A DNA stretch of 64,000 nt from Cryobacterium sp. PH29-G1 (GTDB lineage Bacteria; Actinomycetota; Actinomycetes; Actinomycetales; Microbacteriaceae), in the NCBI RefSeq assembly GCF_030063365.1, contig NZ_JASISY010000002.1, positions 1-64,000 of the forward strand, given 5' to 3'. Within the stretch, counting starts at the first letter, position 1. Every line of letters starts with the position of its first letter. Under the pieces are notes generated by a model, which worked only from the letters and a program-made list of their open reading frames with translations, was not told the DNA's origin and ran no database searches. The translations under genes were made by a program, and so were the position numbers. This document shows positions 49,385 to 58,290 of the stretch, piece by piece.

Positions 49385-51538
49385 ATGCCTACCGAGTCCG
49401 AGTCAGAACGCCAGAGCGAGAACAAACCGCCCCGGGTGACGGCTCCGGAACGGTTGTTCAGCCTGGTCCTGGCTCTGGTGGCGACGGAGTCGGGGCTGAC
49501 CAAGGCAGACATCCTGGCCAGCGTGCAGGGGTACCGCCAGCGGTACTCGTCCGGCGGCTCCAACGAGAGCTTGGAGCGCCAGTTTGAGCGCGACAAGGAC
49601 GACATCCGTGAATTAGGGATCCCACTCGAGACCATCGAGCCGCCGGACGATCCCGGTAGCAATCACTTTCTGCGGTATCGAATCCCTAAGGGTCTGTACG
49701 ACCTGCCCGCCGACGTGACCTTCACTCCTGATGAGGTTTCCCTGCTCAAACTCGCCGGCACAGTCTGGCGGGAAGGATCGTTGTCGGGGGAATCACGCCG
49801 GGCCCTGATGAAATTGGACTCTCTGGGCGTCGAATCGAGCGAACCGGTTCTCGGCTATGCCCCGCTGCTGCGTACCAAAGACCACAGCTTCGAACCACTG
49901 AGTAAAGCACTCGACCGGGCTCAGGTCGTGGTTTTTCTCTACCTCAAGCCGGGGGAGACCAAACCCAAACGTCGAGTGGTCGCCCCGCGCGCGCTCGTGC
50001 AACATGAAGGACGTTGGCACTTGTACGCGACCGATGAGGTCGCTCACGCACCGAGAACCTTTTTGCTGTCCCGAATCGTCGGCGCGGTGGCGGTGCTGCC
50101 CAACGCGATTCCTGCTCCGCTCACAGTGGAAATGGCCGCGGACGCGAACGCCGGTACCACCACGGGGGCGACCGACGGTGCCCGTGCTCTCGCCGAACTC
50201 GATGCGTTGTGGGCCAGCAACACCGCCCGCATCGTCGTTGTACCCGGGTCCGACGCCGCGGTGCGACTCGGCGCCCGTCAGGCCGCGCAAAAACTCGACA
50301 CCGTGGTCGACCTGTCGACGGAACTCGTGCGGTCCCTGCACTTCACCGACCTCAACATCCTCGCCGACGAATTGGCCGGTTTCGGCCCGGAAGTACTCGT
50401 GGAGAGTCCGCTGGCGCTGCGCACCGCCGTGCAATCCCGCCTGGTCGCCGCCAGAGACGCTCATTCTGCCGCACTGCCGCTGGTCACGCCCGGGCGCGTG
50501 CCGCGCCGCCGCGCGCCGCTGCACCCGACGACGACCAAGGCTGCCAGCCAACCACGGGTCGCCGGCGATCAGCTCACGCTCCTACTCTCGCTTGTTCCGT
50601 ACCTGATCGATCAGGGGCGAGTAACCGTCACCGAAGTGGCCGAGCATTTCGGACTGGAACCGACGCGGGTGCGCGCGCTGGTCAGTCTGATTGCCCTCTC
50701 CGGCATACCGGGGGAAACGCGCCAGTATCTGCACGGCGACTTGTTTGACATCCTCTGGGACGAATTCGAGACCAATGATCGCATCGTGCTGACCCATCAG
50801 GTTGCCATAGACGACTCGCCGAGATTTTCCGCCCGCGAGGCTGCAGCGCTCATCGCCGGCCTGCAGTACCTGTCGGCGCTGCCCGACAACGCTGATCTCG
50901 ACGCCATTGCATCGTTGATGGCGAAGCTGACCCGCGGCGCCTCGGCGCAGCCCATTCAGGTCGCCGTCGCGCAGCGCGATGCCGGAACGACCAGAGACAT
51001 CGTTCAGAGGGCGCTCACTGCGGGGATGCAAGTCGAATTCGACTATCTCAATGCTCGCGGGGGCCAGGAACACCGCCTCGTCGACCCGCTGCGCATTGAA
51101 TCCGTTGACAGTGACTGGTACCTGCGTGGTTGGTGCCATCTTCGCGAAGCCGTGCGCACGTTCCGGCTGGACCGCATGACCGACCCACGCGTTACCGCCG
51201 TGCCACGCAGCACACACCCGACCGACCTACCGCTGCCCGATACCCTCTTTCAGGCATCCAGCGACGATGTCGATGTTCGACTCGAACTCGCGACCGCGGC
51301 GCTACCGCTGCTCGCCGACTACCGTCCGGAACGATCCGAACCGGTCGGTTCGGGCGTTCGCACCCGCACCACCCTGCGCGTTGCGCACTCCCACGCACTC
51401 AAACGTCTCGTGACCGGTCTGGCCGGAATCGTAACCGTGCTGGAACCGGCCGAATCACGGCGGGTGGTTTTTGACTGGGCGGCGGCAGGACTGGCCCAAT
51501 ACTCCGCTGCAGAACAACCACCCGTGACGCTGGACTAG
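49385..51538 (+). CDS. pafBC: Fused PafB-PafC transcriptional activator (WYL domains)
   Basis: The 717-residue protein is a natural fusion of PafB and PafC. Each half has a winged helix-turn-helix, a WYL domain and a WCX extension. Half 1 has APERLFSLVLALVATESGLTKADILASVQGY and GRWHLYATDEVAHAPRTFLLSRI. Half 2 starts near residue 395 (LTLLLSLVPYLIDQGRVTVTEVAEHFGLEP), with DSDWYLRGWCHLREAVRTFRLDRM as its WYL block. PafBC activates the LexA-independent DNA-damage response in Actinobacteria. It lies before tatA-tatC-helY, as in mycobacteria, where pafB and pafC are separate genes. Confidence 0.95.
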   Translation: MPTESESERQSENKPPRVTAPERLFSLVLALVATESGLTKADILASVQGYRQRYSSGGSNESLERQFERDKDDIRELGIPLETIEPPDDPGSNHFLRYRIPKGLYDLPADVTFTPDEVSLLKLAGTVWREGSLSGESRRALMKLDSLGVESSEPVLGYAPLLRTKDHSFEPLSKALDRAQVVVFLYLKPGETKPKRRVVAPRALVQHEGRWHLYATDEVAHAPRTFLLSRIVGAVAVLPNAIPAPLTVEMAADANAGTTTGATDGARALAELDALWASNTARIVVVPGSDAAVRLGARQAAQKLDTVVDLSTELVRSLHFTDLNILADELAGFGPEVLVESPLALRTAVQSRLVAARDAHSAALPLVTPGRVPRRRAPLHPTTTKAASQPRVAGDQLTLLLSLVPYLIDQGRVTVTEVAEHFGLEPTRVRALVSLIALSGIPGETRQYLHGDLFDILWDEFETNDRIVLTHQVAIDDSPRFSAREAAALIAGLQYLSALPDNADLDAIASLMAKLTRGASAQPIQVAVAQRDAGTTRDIVQRALTAGMQVEFDYLNARGGQEHRLVDPLRIESVDSDWYLRGWCHLREAVRTFRLDRMTDPRVTAVPRSTHPTDLPLPDTLFQASSDDVDVRLELATAALPLLADYRPERSEPVGSGVRTRTTLRVAHSHALKRLVTGLAGIVTVLEPAESRRVVFDWAAAGLAQYSAAEQPPVTLD

Positions 51539-51541
51539 CGC

Positions 51542-51856
51542 ATGCCCTGGTGGTCGTGGTTGCTCATTTGGTGTCTGCTGGTGCTCAGCTTGTTCGCTGT
51601 ACTCATTTGGTGTGCCGTGATGCTCTATCGCAAGGCACGTGGCACGCTGCACGCCGTAGCGTCTCTCAGCGATCAGATTTCCGCGGTTGATCCCGGACGG
51701 CCGGGCCCGACGGCTCCTGTCGTCCCGGCCGTGTTCGCCGATTCTGCCCTGCTGCGCCACTACGTCGAGCAGCGGCGCGCGGAAAGCACCCACCGACGTC
51801 AGCTGCGTCGCGACGCGTGGATCCGGCGGGGTAAACTGTTGCGAAACGCTCGCTGA
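51542..51856 (+). CDS. Single-helix membrane protein between pafBC and tatA
   Basis: The 104-residue protein has one strong N-terminal transmembrane helix (WWSWLLIWCLLVLSLFAVLIWCAVMLY), a short middle with SLSDQIS, and a very basic C-terminus (HRRQLRRDAWIRRGKLLRNAR). It starts 3 bp after the pafBC stop and ends 35 bp before tatA, so it is part of the operon. I do not recognise a family. A single anchor with a basic tail could attach DNA, RNA or a partner to the membrane, which is speculative. Confidence 0.75.
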   Translation: MPWWSWLLIWCLLVLSLFAVLIWCAVMLYRKARGTLHAVASLSDQISAVDPGRPGPTAPVVPAVFADSALLRHYVEQRRAESTHRRQLRRDAWIRRGKLLRNAR

Positions 51857-51891
51857 CCCAACATGCTCGCTAATCCAGAGGACAAACCCTC

Positions 51892-52143
51892 ATGCTGCAA
51901 AACCTGACCGGATGGCATTTCCTGATCATCCTCGTCGTCATACTGCTTCTCTTCGGCGCGCCGAAGCTTCCCGGACTGGCTCGCAGTCTCGGCCAGTCGA
52001 TGAAGATCTTCAAGAGCGAGATCAAGAGCGACGCTGTCGACCCTGATCCCAACGCTCCGGCCCCGAGTCAGGGTCGCGACGACGCATCGAAGACGTCCGG
52101 ACCGACGGCGGCCGGCCCAGCCGATCCCGCCTCGAAGCCCTAG
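51892..52143 (+). CDS. tatA: Twin-arginine translocase subunit TatA
   Basis: The 83-residue protein has a short transmembrane helix (WHFLIILVVILLLFGAPKLPGLARSLGQSMKIFK), with the FG hinge and amphipathic helix of TatA, and a polar Pro/Ala/Asp-rich tail. It forms the protein-conducting element of the Tat system. The gap to tatC is 4 bp. Confidence 0.96.
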   Translation: MLQNLTGWHFLIILVVILLLFGAPKLPGLARSLGQSMKIFKSEIKSDAVDPDPNAPAPSQGRDDASKTSGPTAAGPADPASKP

Positions 52144-52147
52144 CCCC

Positions 52148-52942
52148 GTGGCGGTCCGCGCCCGACGAAGTGGGACCGATGCCGGAAAGATGTCGCTGGG
52201 CCAGCATCTGATTGAACTGCGAAAGCGTCTCTATCTCGCTGCTGCCGGCCTCTTCATCGGAGCAATAGCCGGCTGGTTTCTCTCTGATTTCGTGTGGGAT
52301 CAGTTGCGCGAACCGATTTACGCCATCATCAACGCCCAGCACCGCAACGCCCAAATCAACTACCCCGACATTACGAGTGCCTTCGATCTGAAACTGAAGA
52401 TCTCGATCTACGTGGGCCTTATCGTTTCCAGCCCGGTGTGGCTCTACCAGATCTTCGCTTTCCTGGTGCCCGGTCTCACTCGCACCGAGAAGAAGTACAC
52501 CTTCGGGTTCCTCCTCACCGCCATTCCCCTGTTCCTGGCCGGATGCGCCGCGGGATGGGTCGTGCTGCCGCACGTGGTCGAACTCATGACGAGTTTTGCC
52601 CCGACGGAGGATTCGGCGTTTATTAACGCGCAGGGGTACTTCGACTTTGTGCTCAAACTCGTCGTGGCGATCGGGATCGCATTCGTGCTGCCCGTCTTCA
52701 TCGTGCTGCTGAATTTCGCCGGCGTGATCAGCGCGGCCTCGATTATCAAATCCTGGCGGGTTGCCATTTTGGTCATCGTGCTCTTTACGGCCATCGCCAC
52801 CCCGGCGGCCGACGTGGTGTCGATGTTCCTGCTGGCCATTCCCATGGTCATGTTGTATTTTGCCGCCTATGGCATCGCCTGGCTGCACGATCGCCGAGCC
52901 GCCAGAAAAGTGCTCGCCTTCGAAAAAGAACTCGGGCTCTAG
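52148..52942 (+). CDS. tatC: Twin-arginine translocase subunit TatC
   Basis: The 264-residue, six-helix protein has MSLGQHLIELRKRL (conserved cytoplasmic N-terminus), PVWLYQIFAFLVPGLTRTEKKY and YFDFVLKLVVAIGIAFVLPVFI, all TatC landmarks. It recognises the twin-arginine signal. It starts with GTG and follows tatA directly. No tatB gene is in the window, consistent with separate tatB genes in Actinobacteria. Confidence 0.96.
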   Translation: MAVRARRSGTDAGKMSLGQHLIELRKRLYLAAAGLFIGAIAGWFLSDFVWDQLREPIYAIINAQHRNAQINYPDITSAFDLKLKISIYVGLIVSSPVWLYQIFAFLVPGLTRTEKKYTFGFLLTAIPLFLAGCAAGWVVLPHVVELMTSFAPTEDSAFINAQGYFDFVLKLVVAIGIAFVLPVFIVLLNFAGVISAASIIKSWRVAILVIVLFTAIATPAADVVSMFLLAIPMVMLYFAAYGIAWLHDRRAARKVLAFEKELGL

Positions 52943-52978
52943 TACGAAGTCCCGGATGTTGTACCTCTTAAGGATCAC

Positions 52979-55441
52979 GTGACGCACACGCAATCGCCGG
53001 CCGAACGCTATTCGGCCGCACGCACCCGGGCCGGTCAACCGACTTTGCGGGCGTTTGAAAACGCCCTCAAGTTCGACCTCGATCCGTTCCAACGCGAGGC
53101 GTGTGCCTGCCTCGAGGCCGGCAATAGTGTGCTCGTTGCCGCCCCCACCGGAGCGGGCAAGACCATCGTGGCCGAGTTCGCGATCTACCTGGCCATGCAG
53201 CGCTCCCGAGCGAAAGTGTTCTACACCGCGCCGATGAAGGCGCTCAGCAATCAGAAGTTCCAGGAATTCGTCGCCGAATACGGTGCTGACCAGGTGGGGC
53301 TGCTCACCGGAGACAGCAACGTCAATCCGGGAGCACGCATCGTGGTCATGACCACCGAAGTGCTGCGCAATATGCTCTACGCCGATTCGGATCTGCTCAC
53401 TGATCTTGCCTTTGTGGTGATGGATGAGGTGCACTACCTGGCCGATCGTTTTCGCGGAGCCGTCTGGGAAGAAGTGATCATTCATTTACCGCAGCCGGTG
53501 CGTATGGTGTCGCTCAGCGCCACGGTGTCGAACGCGGAAGAATTCGGAGACTGGTTGCAGGCGGTCCGCGGTGAAACCGACGTGATCGTGTCGGAAGAGC
53601 GACCGGTGCCACTCGAGCAGCACGTGCTGGTCAAGAACAATATGCTCGACCTGTTCGATTCCACGGGTTTGATCGGCACGCACCGGGTCAACCCCGAACT
53701 CGTGCGTCTCTCCCATGCCGGCGGTCGTTCCGCCGGTGGTCGCGGCCGCGGCTCTGGTCGCCAGGGCGGCTTGTCCGGGGGCTACCGTGGGCACGACAAG
53801 CAACAACGTCCACAGTTCGATGCCGGCCGCATGGACCGCGGGGACATCGTTCGCATGCTCGATGGCAAGCATCTGCTGCCGGCCATTTTCTTCATCTTCA
53901 GCCGAGTCGGCTGCGACCAGGCTGTGCGCCAGGTGCTTCGCTCCGGAGTGCGTCTGACTCAAGAACACGAGCGCGACGAGATACGTCAGATTGTCGATGA
54001 CCGTTGCCGAACCCTGCTCGATGAAGATCTGGGGGTGCTCGGGTACTTCGAATGGTTGGACGGGCTTGAGCGCGGTGTGGCCGCGCATCATGCCGGTCTG
54101 CTGCCGGCGTTCAAGGAGGTCGTTGAGGAGCTGTTTCAGAAGAAACTGGTGAAGGCCGTTTTCGCGACCGAGACGCTGGCCCTGGGCATCAACATGCCCG
54201 CCCGCACGGTCGTTTTGGATAAGTTGGAAAAGTTCAACGGGGAGGCTCGCGTACCGATCACCCCGGGGGAGTACACCCAACTCACCGGCCGGGCCGGTCG
54301 CCGTGGAATCGATACCCTCGGCCACTCGGTCATCCAGTGGGCTCAGGGACTGGATCCCCAGGCCGTGGCCTCGCTCGCTTCCCGGCGTACTTATCCGCTG
54401 AATTCCAGTTTCAAACCCACCTACAACATGGCCGTCAACCTCATCGACCAGTTCGGGGTGACTCGTACTCGTGGCGTATTGGAATCGTCTTTTGCACAGT
54501 TTCAGGCTGATCGCGCCGTTGTCGATCTGGCCCGTTCGGTTCGTCAGCAGGAAGAGTCCCTGGCCGGTTTCAAAACCAGCATGACCTGTCACCTCGGCAA
54601 TTTCGAGGAGTATTCGTCGATTCGCCGCCGACTGACTGAGGTGGAGCGTGAGGGCACCAAGGCCGATAATTCGCTGCGCGGCGAGCGAGACAAACGCCAG
54701 CGCGAGGTGGCCAGCCTGCGCAAGCACATGCGCGCCCACGGCTGCCATCATTGCCCCGACCGGGAAGCACACTCTCGGTGGGCGGAACGGTGGTTCAAAC
54801 TCAAACGGCAAACGGATGCGCTCAACCAGCAGATCTCGCAACGTACCGGAGCCATCGCCCGGGTCTTCGACCGGGTGACTGATGTTCTGCTCGGCTACGG
54901 GTACCTCGAATCCGATGCGGGAGGTGAGATATCGCTCAGTGAAAGCGGACGAATCCTGCGCCGCATCTACGCCGAACGTGATCTTCTCGTCGCCGAATCT
55001 CTGCGCCGAGGCTTATGGAGCGACCTCGATGCGGCGAGCCTGGCCGCGATGGCCTGCGCTCTCGTCTTTGAACCGCGCCGGGAAGAGGGCCTGATTGATG
55101 CCCGCTACCTGCCGAAGGGACAGTTTCGTGCGGCGCTGGACGAAACACAGGACCTGTGGAGCCGCATCGACGACCTCGAACGCGACCACAAGCTGCCCGG
55201 CAGTAATCCGCTGGCCGTCGGCCTGAGCCTCGCCATGTGGAAATGGGCTCGTGGCGCTTCGCTGAGCGACGTACTGTACGAGGCGGAAATGGCGGCCGGC
55301 GATTTCGTGCGTTGGACCAAACAGACCATTGATCTGCTTGACCAACTGTCCATTGCCGGCGACGGTCGGGTTGGGCCGACCGCTCGTGCCGCCATGGACG
55401 CCATTCGTCGCGGTATCGTCGCGTATTCCTCGGTGGCCTGA
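52979..55441 (+). CDS. helY: DEAD/DEAH box RNA helicase HelY (DSHCT domain)
   Basis: The 820-residue Ski2/Mtr4-like helicase has Walker A APTGAGKT (55-62), DEVH at 149-152, SAT (180-182), ETLALGINMPARTVVLDKLEKF and QLTGRAGRRGID in domain 2, and a C-terminal DSHCT region. An RGG-rich insertion (GGRSAGGRGRGSGRQGGLSGGYRG) at about residues 248-271 lies between the helicase lobes. It is ATP-dependent and probably processes RNA. A C-X2-C-like pair (HGCHHCPDREAH) is present. It starts with GTG. Confidence 0.92.
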   Translation: MTHTQSPAERYSAARTRAGQPTLRAFENALKFDLDPFQREACACLEAGNSVLVAAPTGAGKTIVAEFAIYLAMQRSRAKVFYTAPMKALSNQKFQEFVAEYGADQVGLLTGDSNVNPGARIVVMTTEVLRNMLYADSDLLTDLAFVVMDEVHYLADRFRGAVWEEVIIHLPQPVRMVSLSATVSNAEEFGDWLQAVRGETDVIVSEERPVPLEQHVLVKNNMLDLFDSTGLIGTHRVNPELVRLSHAGGRSAGGRGRGSGRQGGLSGGYRGHDKQQRPQFDAGRMDRGDIVRMLDGKHLLPAIFFIFSRVGCDQAVRQVLRSGVRLTQEHERDEIRQIVDDRCRTLLDEDLGVLGYFEWLDGLERGVAAHHAGLLPAFKEVVEELFQKKLVKAVFATETLALGINMPARTVVLDKLEKFNGEARVPITPGEYTQLTGRAGRRGIDTLGHSVIQWAQGLDPQAVASLASRRTYPLNSSFKPTYNMAVNLIDQFGVTRTRGVLESSFAQFQADRAVVDLARSVRQQEESLAGFKTSMTCHLGNFEEYSSIRRRLTEVEREGTKADNSLRGERDKRQREVASLRKHMRAHGCHHCPDREAHSRWAERWFKLKRQTDALNQQISQRTGAIARVFDRVTDVLLGYGYLESDAGGEISLSESGRILRRIYAERDLLVAESLRRGLWSDLDAASLAAMACALVFEPRREEGLIDARYLPKGQFRAALDETQDLWSRIDDLERDHKLPGSNPLAVGLSLAMWKWARGASLSDVLYEAEMAAGDFVRWTKQTIDLLDQLSIAGDGRVGPTARAAMDAIRRGIVAYSSVA

Positions 55442-55448
55442 ACCAGCC

Positions 55449-56975
55449 ATGTGGGGCAGTGAGCGCACGTTTAGTCTGCCGTTGTGGGCATCCGTTCTGG
55501 TCGCGGCGGGAGCCGGAGCCATTCTCGACGCCGGTTTTCCGGATCGTGGCTGGTGGTTTCTCGCGCCGGTGGGCGTCTCGCTCATGCTCGTGGCGGTACT
55601 GGGACGGAATCTACTGAGCGGACTGCTCGTGGGATTGGTCGCTGGATTGTCCTTTTGGCTGATCCATATTTTCTGGATCACCCTGTATCTCGGGCTTGTT
55701 CCCTGGTTCGCGCTCGGCGGGTTGGAGAGCTTGTTCTTCGCTGTCGGTCTTGGCCTGATTGCCCTCGTGTTGCGGCACGGTCCGCGGGTCTGGCCGAGCG
55801 TTTGGGGACGCCTCGGTGTCGTGCCCATCATCGTGGCCGGTTTGTGGACGGCGCGCGAAGCCATCAGCGCCGTCTGGCCCTATGGTGGCTTTGCCTGGGG
55901 CCGGGTCGCGTTATCTCAGTCGGAGAGTCCGTTTGCTCCGATCGTGGCCTGGGTCGGTTTGTCCGGTTTGAGTTTCATCCTGGTCTGGTTGAGCGCCCTC
56001 GGCGTGCAGCTGTGTCGCGAACCCAACCTGACCAGGACCCTGCGTGCGGGGGTCGCCGTCGGCGCCGTCGCGCTGGTGCTCGCTGTACCAGCCTGGCCGA
56101 CGATTCAGAGTGGTACGGCCCGACTGGCGGCTGTGCAAGGGAATGCGGATGCGGGTCTGTTCGCCGAATACTCGCCGGGCCAGATTTTGCAGGACCACAC
56201 CTCGGCAACACTGCCGCTGATCGGCGAGAAGGTTGATTTTGTGGTCTGGCCGGAGAATGCCAGCGACATCGACCCGACTCGGTCAGCGCAGGCCGCGCAA
56301 GTCCTCGATTACCTCAGCACCGAAATGGATGCCCCGTTGATCACCGGTGCCATCACCAAGCCCGGCGATACGTACTACAACAGTTCGCTGCTCTGGGAGG
56401 CCGGCCGGGGAGCCGTTGACGTCTACGACAAGGTCCATCCGGTTCCCTTCGCGGAATATATGCCGGACCGGGCGTTCTGGCGGCCGTTTGCGCCGGAGCT
56501 GATCGACTTGATCGGTCGAGACTACGGCATCGGCACGCGGGATAATATCTTTGATATCAACGGGGTTCTGGCCGGGATCGCGATTTGCTTCGACATCGCC
56601 GACGATCAGCTCGTGCACGAAATGATCGATGATAAGGCCGAAATCATTCTCGCGCAAACCAACAACGCCGATTTCGGACACACCGACGAAAGCGTGCAGC
56701 AGTTGGCGATCGCCCGCCTGCGCGCGCTGGAAACGGGACGCACCGTGGTGAACATCTCCACGGTCGGGTCCAGCGCCATCATCACGCCTGACGGCCAGAC
56801 GCTCGATAGCCTGCCGACGTTCACGGCGGGCGCCATGGTGCAGACGGTTCCGCTGAGCAACACCATCACGCCGGCGATGGTGGCCGGCCGCGGCTGGGAA
56901 TGGCTCGTCTCGGGGCTCGGTCTGGCCGGATTGGCGCTGTGCGCTGCTGCTGCTCGGCGCCAACGACGAGGGTAG
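55449..56975 (+). CDS. lnt: Apolipoprotein N-acyltransferase
   Basis: The 508-residue protein has six to seven N-terminal transmembrane helices and a periplasmic nitrilase-like domain with the full triad: Glu in VVWPENASD, Lys in YDKVHPVPFAEYMP, Cys in IAICFDIADD. It adds the third acyl chain to lipoproteins such as the FKBP protein encoded upstream. The ATG at 55449 was chosen because the first helix follows (LWASVLVAAGAGAILDAGF); upstream in-frame codons overlap helY. Its gene follows helY by 7 bp. Confidence 0.93.
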   Translation: MWGSERTFSLPLWASVLVAAGAGAILDAGFPDRGWWFLAPVGVSLMLVAVLGRNLLSGLLVGLVAGLSFWLIHIFWITLYLGLVPWFALGGLESLFFAVGLGLIALVLRHGPRVWPSVWGRLGVVPIIVAGLWTAREAISAVWPYGGFAWGRVALSQSESPFAPIVAWVGLSGLSFILVWLSALGVQLCREPNLTRTLRAGVAVGAVALVLAVPAWPTIQSGTARLAAVQGNADAGLFAEYSPGQILQDHTSATLPLIGEKVDFVVWPENASDIDPTRSAQAAQVLDYLSTEMDAPLITGAITKPGDTYYNSSLLWEAGRGAVDVYDKVHPVPFAEYMPDRAFWRPFAPELIDLIGRDYGIGTRDNIFDINGVLAGIAICFDIADDQLVHEMIDDKAEIILAQTNNADFGHTDESVQQLAIARLRALETGRTVVNISTVGSSAIITPDGQTLDSLPTFTAGAMVQTVPLSNTITPAMVAGRGWEWLVSGLGLAGLALCAAAARRQRRG

Positions 56976-56997
56976 CCAGATAGCTGGTTAACCAACA

Positions 56998-57025
56998 ACG
57001 ACCCCGCCACGAAGTGCGGGGTCGT
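56998..57025. terminator. Hairpin terminator between lnt and rbpA
   Basis: ACGACCCCGC pairs exactly with GCGGGGTCGT around an 8-nt loop. On the leftward strand it is followed by GTTGTTGGTT, so it fits the rbpA end best; it may serve both convergent genes. Confidence 0.7.
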
Positions 57026-57043
57026 GCGGAGTGCTCTCGGCCG

Positions 57044-57412
57044 TTATGCGCCGATTTTCTGCTGGCCACCGCGACGGAGGCGTAATACGGAGAGGCGCTC
57101 TTCGAGCAGCTCTTCGAGTTCGTCCCTGGTGCGGCGTTCCAACAGCATGTCCCAGTGGGTCCGAGGAATCTTCTCGTCGGAGTGGTCAACGATCACCGGC
57201 AAGGAATCGACGAGTCGAGTCGCCGTCCGTGCGCAGTACTTGCATTCCCATTCGTCCGGAGCTTCAGCTTCGGCCGAAAAAATCATTACCGTCTCTCGCC
57301 CGCAGGTGTCACACCGGTAGGTGTGAGGGACTCGGGGGGAGAAGGTGACGCCTTCTTCGCTCTGTAGGCTTTGTGCGCCTAATCTCATGCCACGCAAACT
57401 GCGGTCAGCCAT
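57044..57412 (-). CDS. rbpA: RNA polymerase-binding protein RbpA
   Basis: The 122-residue protein has MADRSLRGMRLGAQSLQSEEGV, a zinc-binding core domain (RCDTCGRE and WECKYCAR, four Cys) and a C-terminal sigma-interacting part (KIPRTHWDMLLERRTRDELEELLEERL). RbpA binds the principal sigma factor and stabilises the RNA polymerase open complex; it is restricted to Actinobacteria, a strong taxonomic marker. GGAGA precedes the ATG. Confidence 0.97.
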   Translation of the reverse strand: MADRSLRGMRLGAQSLQSEEGVTFSPRVPHTYRCDTCGRETVMIFSAEAEAPDEWECKYCARTATRLVDSLPVIVDHSDEKIPRTHWDMLLERRTRDELEELLEERLSVLRLRRGGQQKIGA

Positions 57413-57522
57413 AGTGTGGTCTCCTCTCGTTCGCGATCAAGGTTCGATCACGATGCCTTCACAGTTGTAAACCATCAAGCTGGGTGTTAACCTTCCCTGA
57501 CCCCCATTCTGGGAGGTAATTC

Positions 57523-58287
57523 TCAGGTTCGGCGGGTAATGACGCCTACGGCAAGGTCCGTGCGATCCGTGACGAGGCCGTCCACTCCCAGATCGAGGAG
57601 CCGCATCATATCGATCGGATCGTTGACGGTCCAGACGTGGACCTCGACGTTCAGCCGGTGCATCATGGCGATGAAACGAGGGGTGACGATGTGAGCGGGG
57701 CCGGCGCGTTCGGGGACCTGCACCGCGACGCAACCCTGCAGCGAGCGTCGAACGAGGTCGGTCAGTCCCAGGGCGGTCGCCGCCAACGCCCGGGCGACGA
57801 GGGGAGACGAAGCCGACGAGACCACGCCGGGCAGCAGTCCGACCACGTGCCTGCGGCGTGTTTCATTGAATGAGGTGACGAGCACCCGGCTGACAGCTCG
57901 CTGGTCGCGTATCGCGCGTGCGGCGGGCTCGGCCGCGGCATCCGTCTTGATATCGATATTGAACCGCGCGGTCGGAAACGCCTCGAAGGCATCGGACAGC
58001 GACGTGAATGATTGGCCGGACCCCAGGGCGATGCGCTTGAGTTCGGCCATGGTCAGTTGATCAATGCGCACGTCCCGTCCGAGCAAGGAAAGATCAGGGT
58101 CGTGGCTGATGACGGCCACACCGTCGAGCGAGACGTGCACGTCGGTCTCGAGGTGCGTCGCGCCGCCGGCGAGGGCTTTCACGAACGCGAGCAGGGTATT
58201 TTCCGGCGCCTCCAGGGCGAGTCCGCGGTGGGCAAAAACCCGTGGGTACGGTGCGGCCAGAAAAACCGACTGTGCGCTCGCTGGCAC
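57523..58287 (-). CDS. Glycerophosphodiester phosphodiesterase
   Basis: The 254-residue TIM-barrel enzyme has AHRGLALEAPENTLLAF (catalytic His and metal Glu), HLETDVHVSLDGVAVISHDPDL (Glu, Asp and second catalytic His), FNIDIK and VHVWTVNDP. It splits glycerophosphodiesters to glycerol-3-phosphate and an alcohol. No signal peptide is present, so it is cytoplasmic. It is the last of three leftward genes after nfeD and the SPFH gene, with gaps of 3 bp. Confidence 0.92.
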   Translation of the reverse strand: MPASAQSVFLAAPYPRVFAHRGLALEAPENTLLAFVKALAGGATHLETDVHVSLDGVAVISHDPDLSLLGRDVRIDQLTMAELKRIALGSGQSFTSLSDAFEAFPTARFNIDIKTDAAAEPAARAIRDQRAVSRVLVTSFNETRRRHVVGLLPGVVSSASSPLVARALAATALGLTDLVRRSLQGCVAVQVPERAGPAHIVTPRFIAMMHRLNVEVHVWTVNDPIDMMRLLDLGVDGLVTDRTDLAVGVITRRT

Positions 58288-58290
58288 CGC

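Noticed and set aside
53486-54841. A 451-residue open frame antisense to helY
   Set aside because: It has no family motif, and the helY frame on the other strand carries complete helicase motifs.
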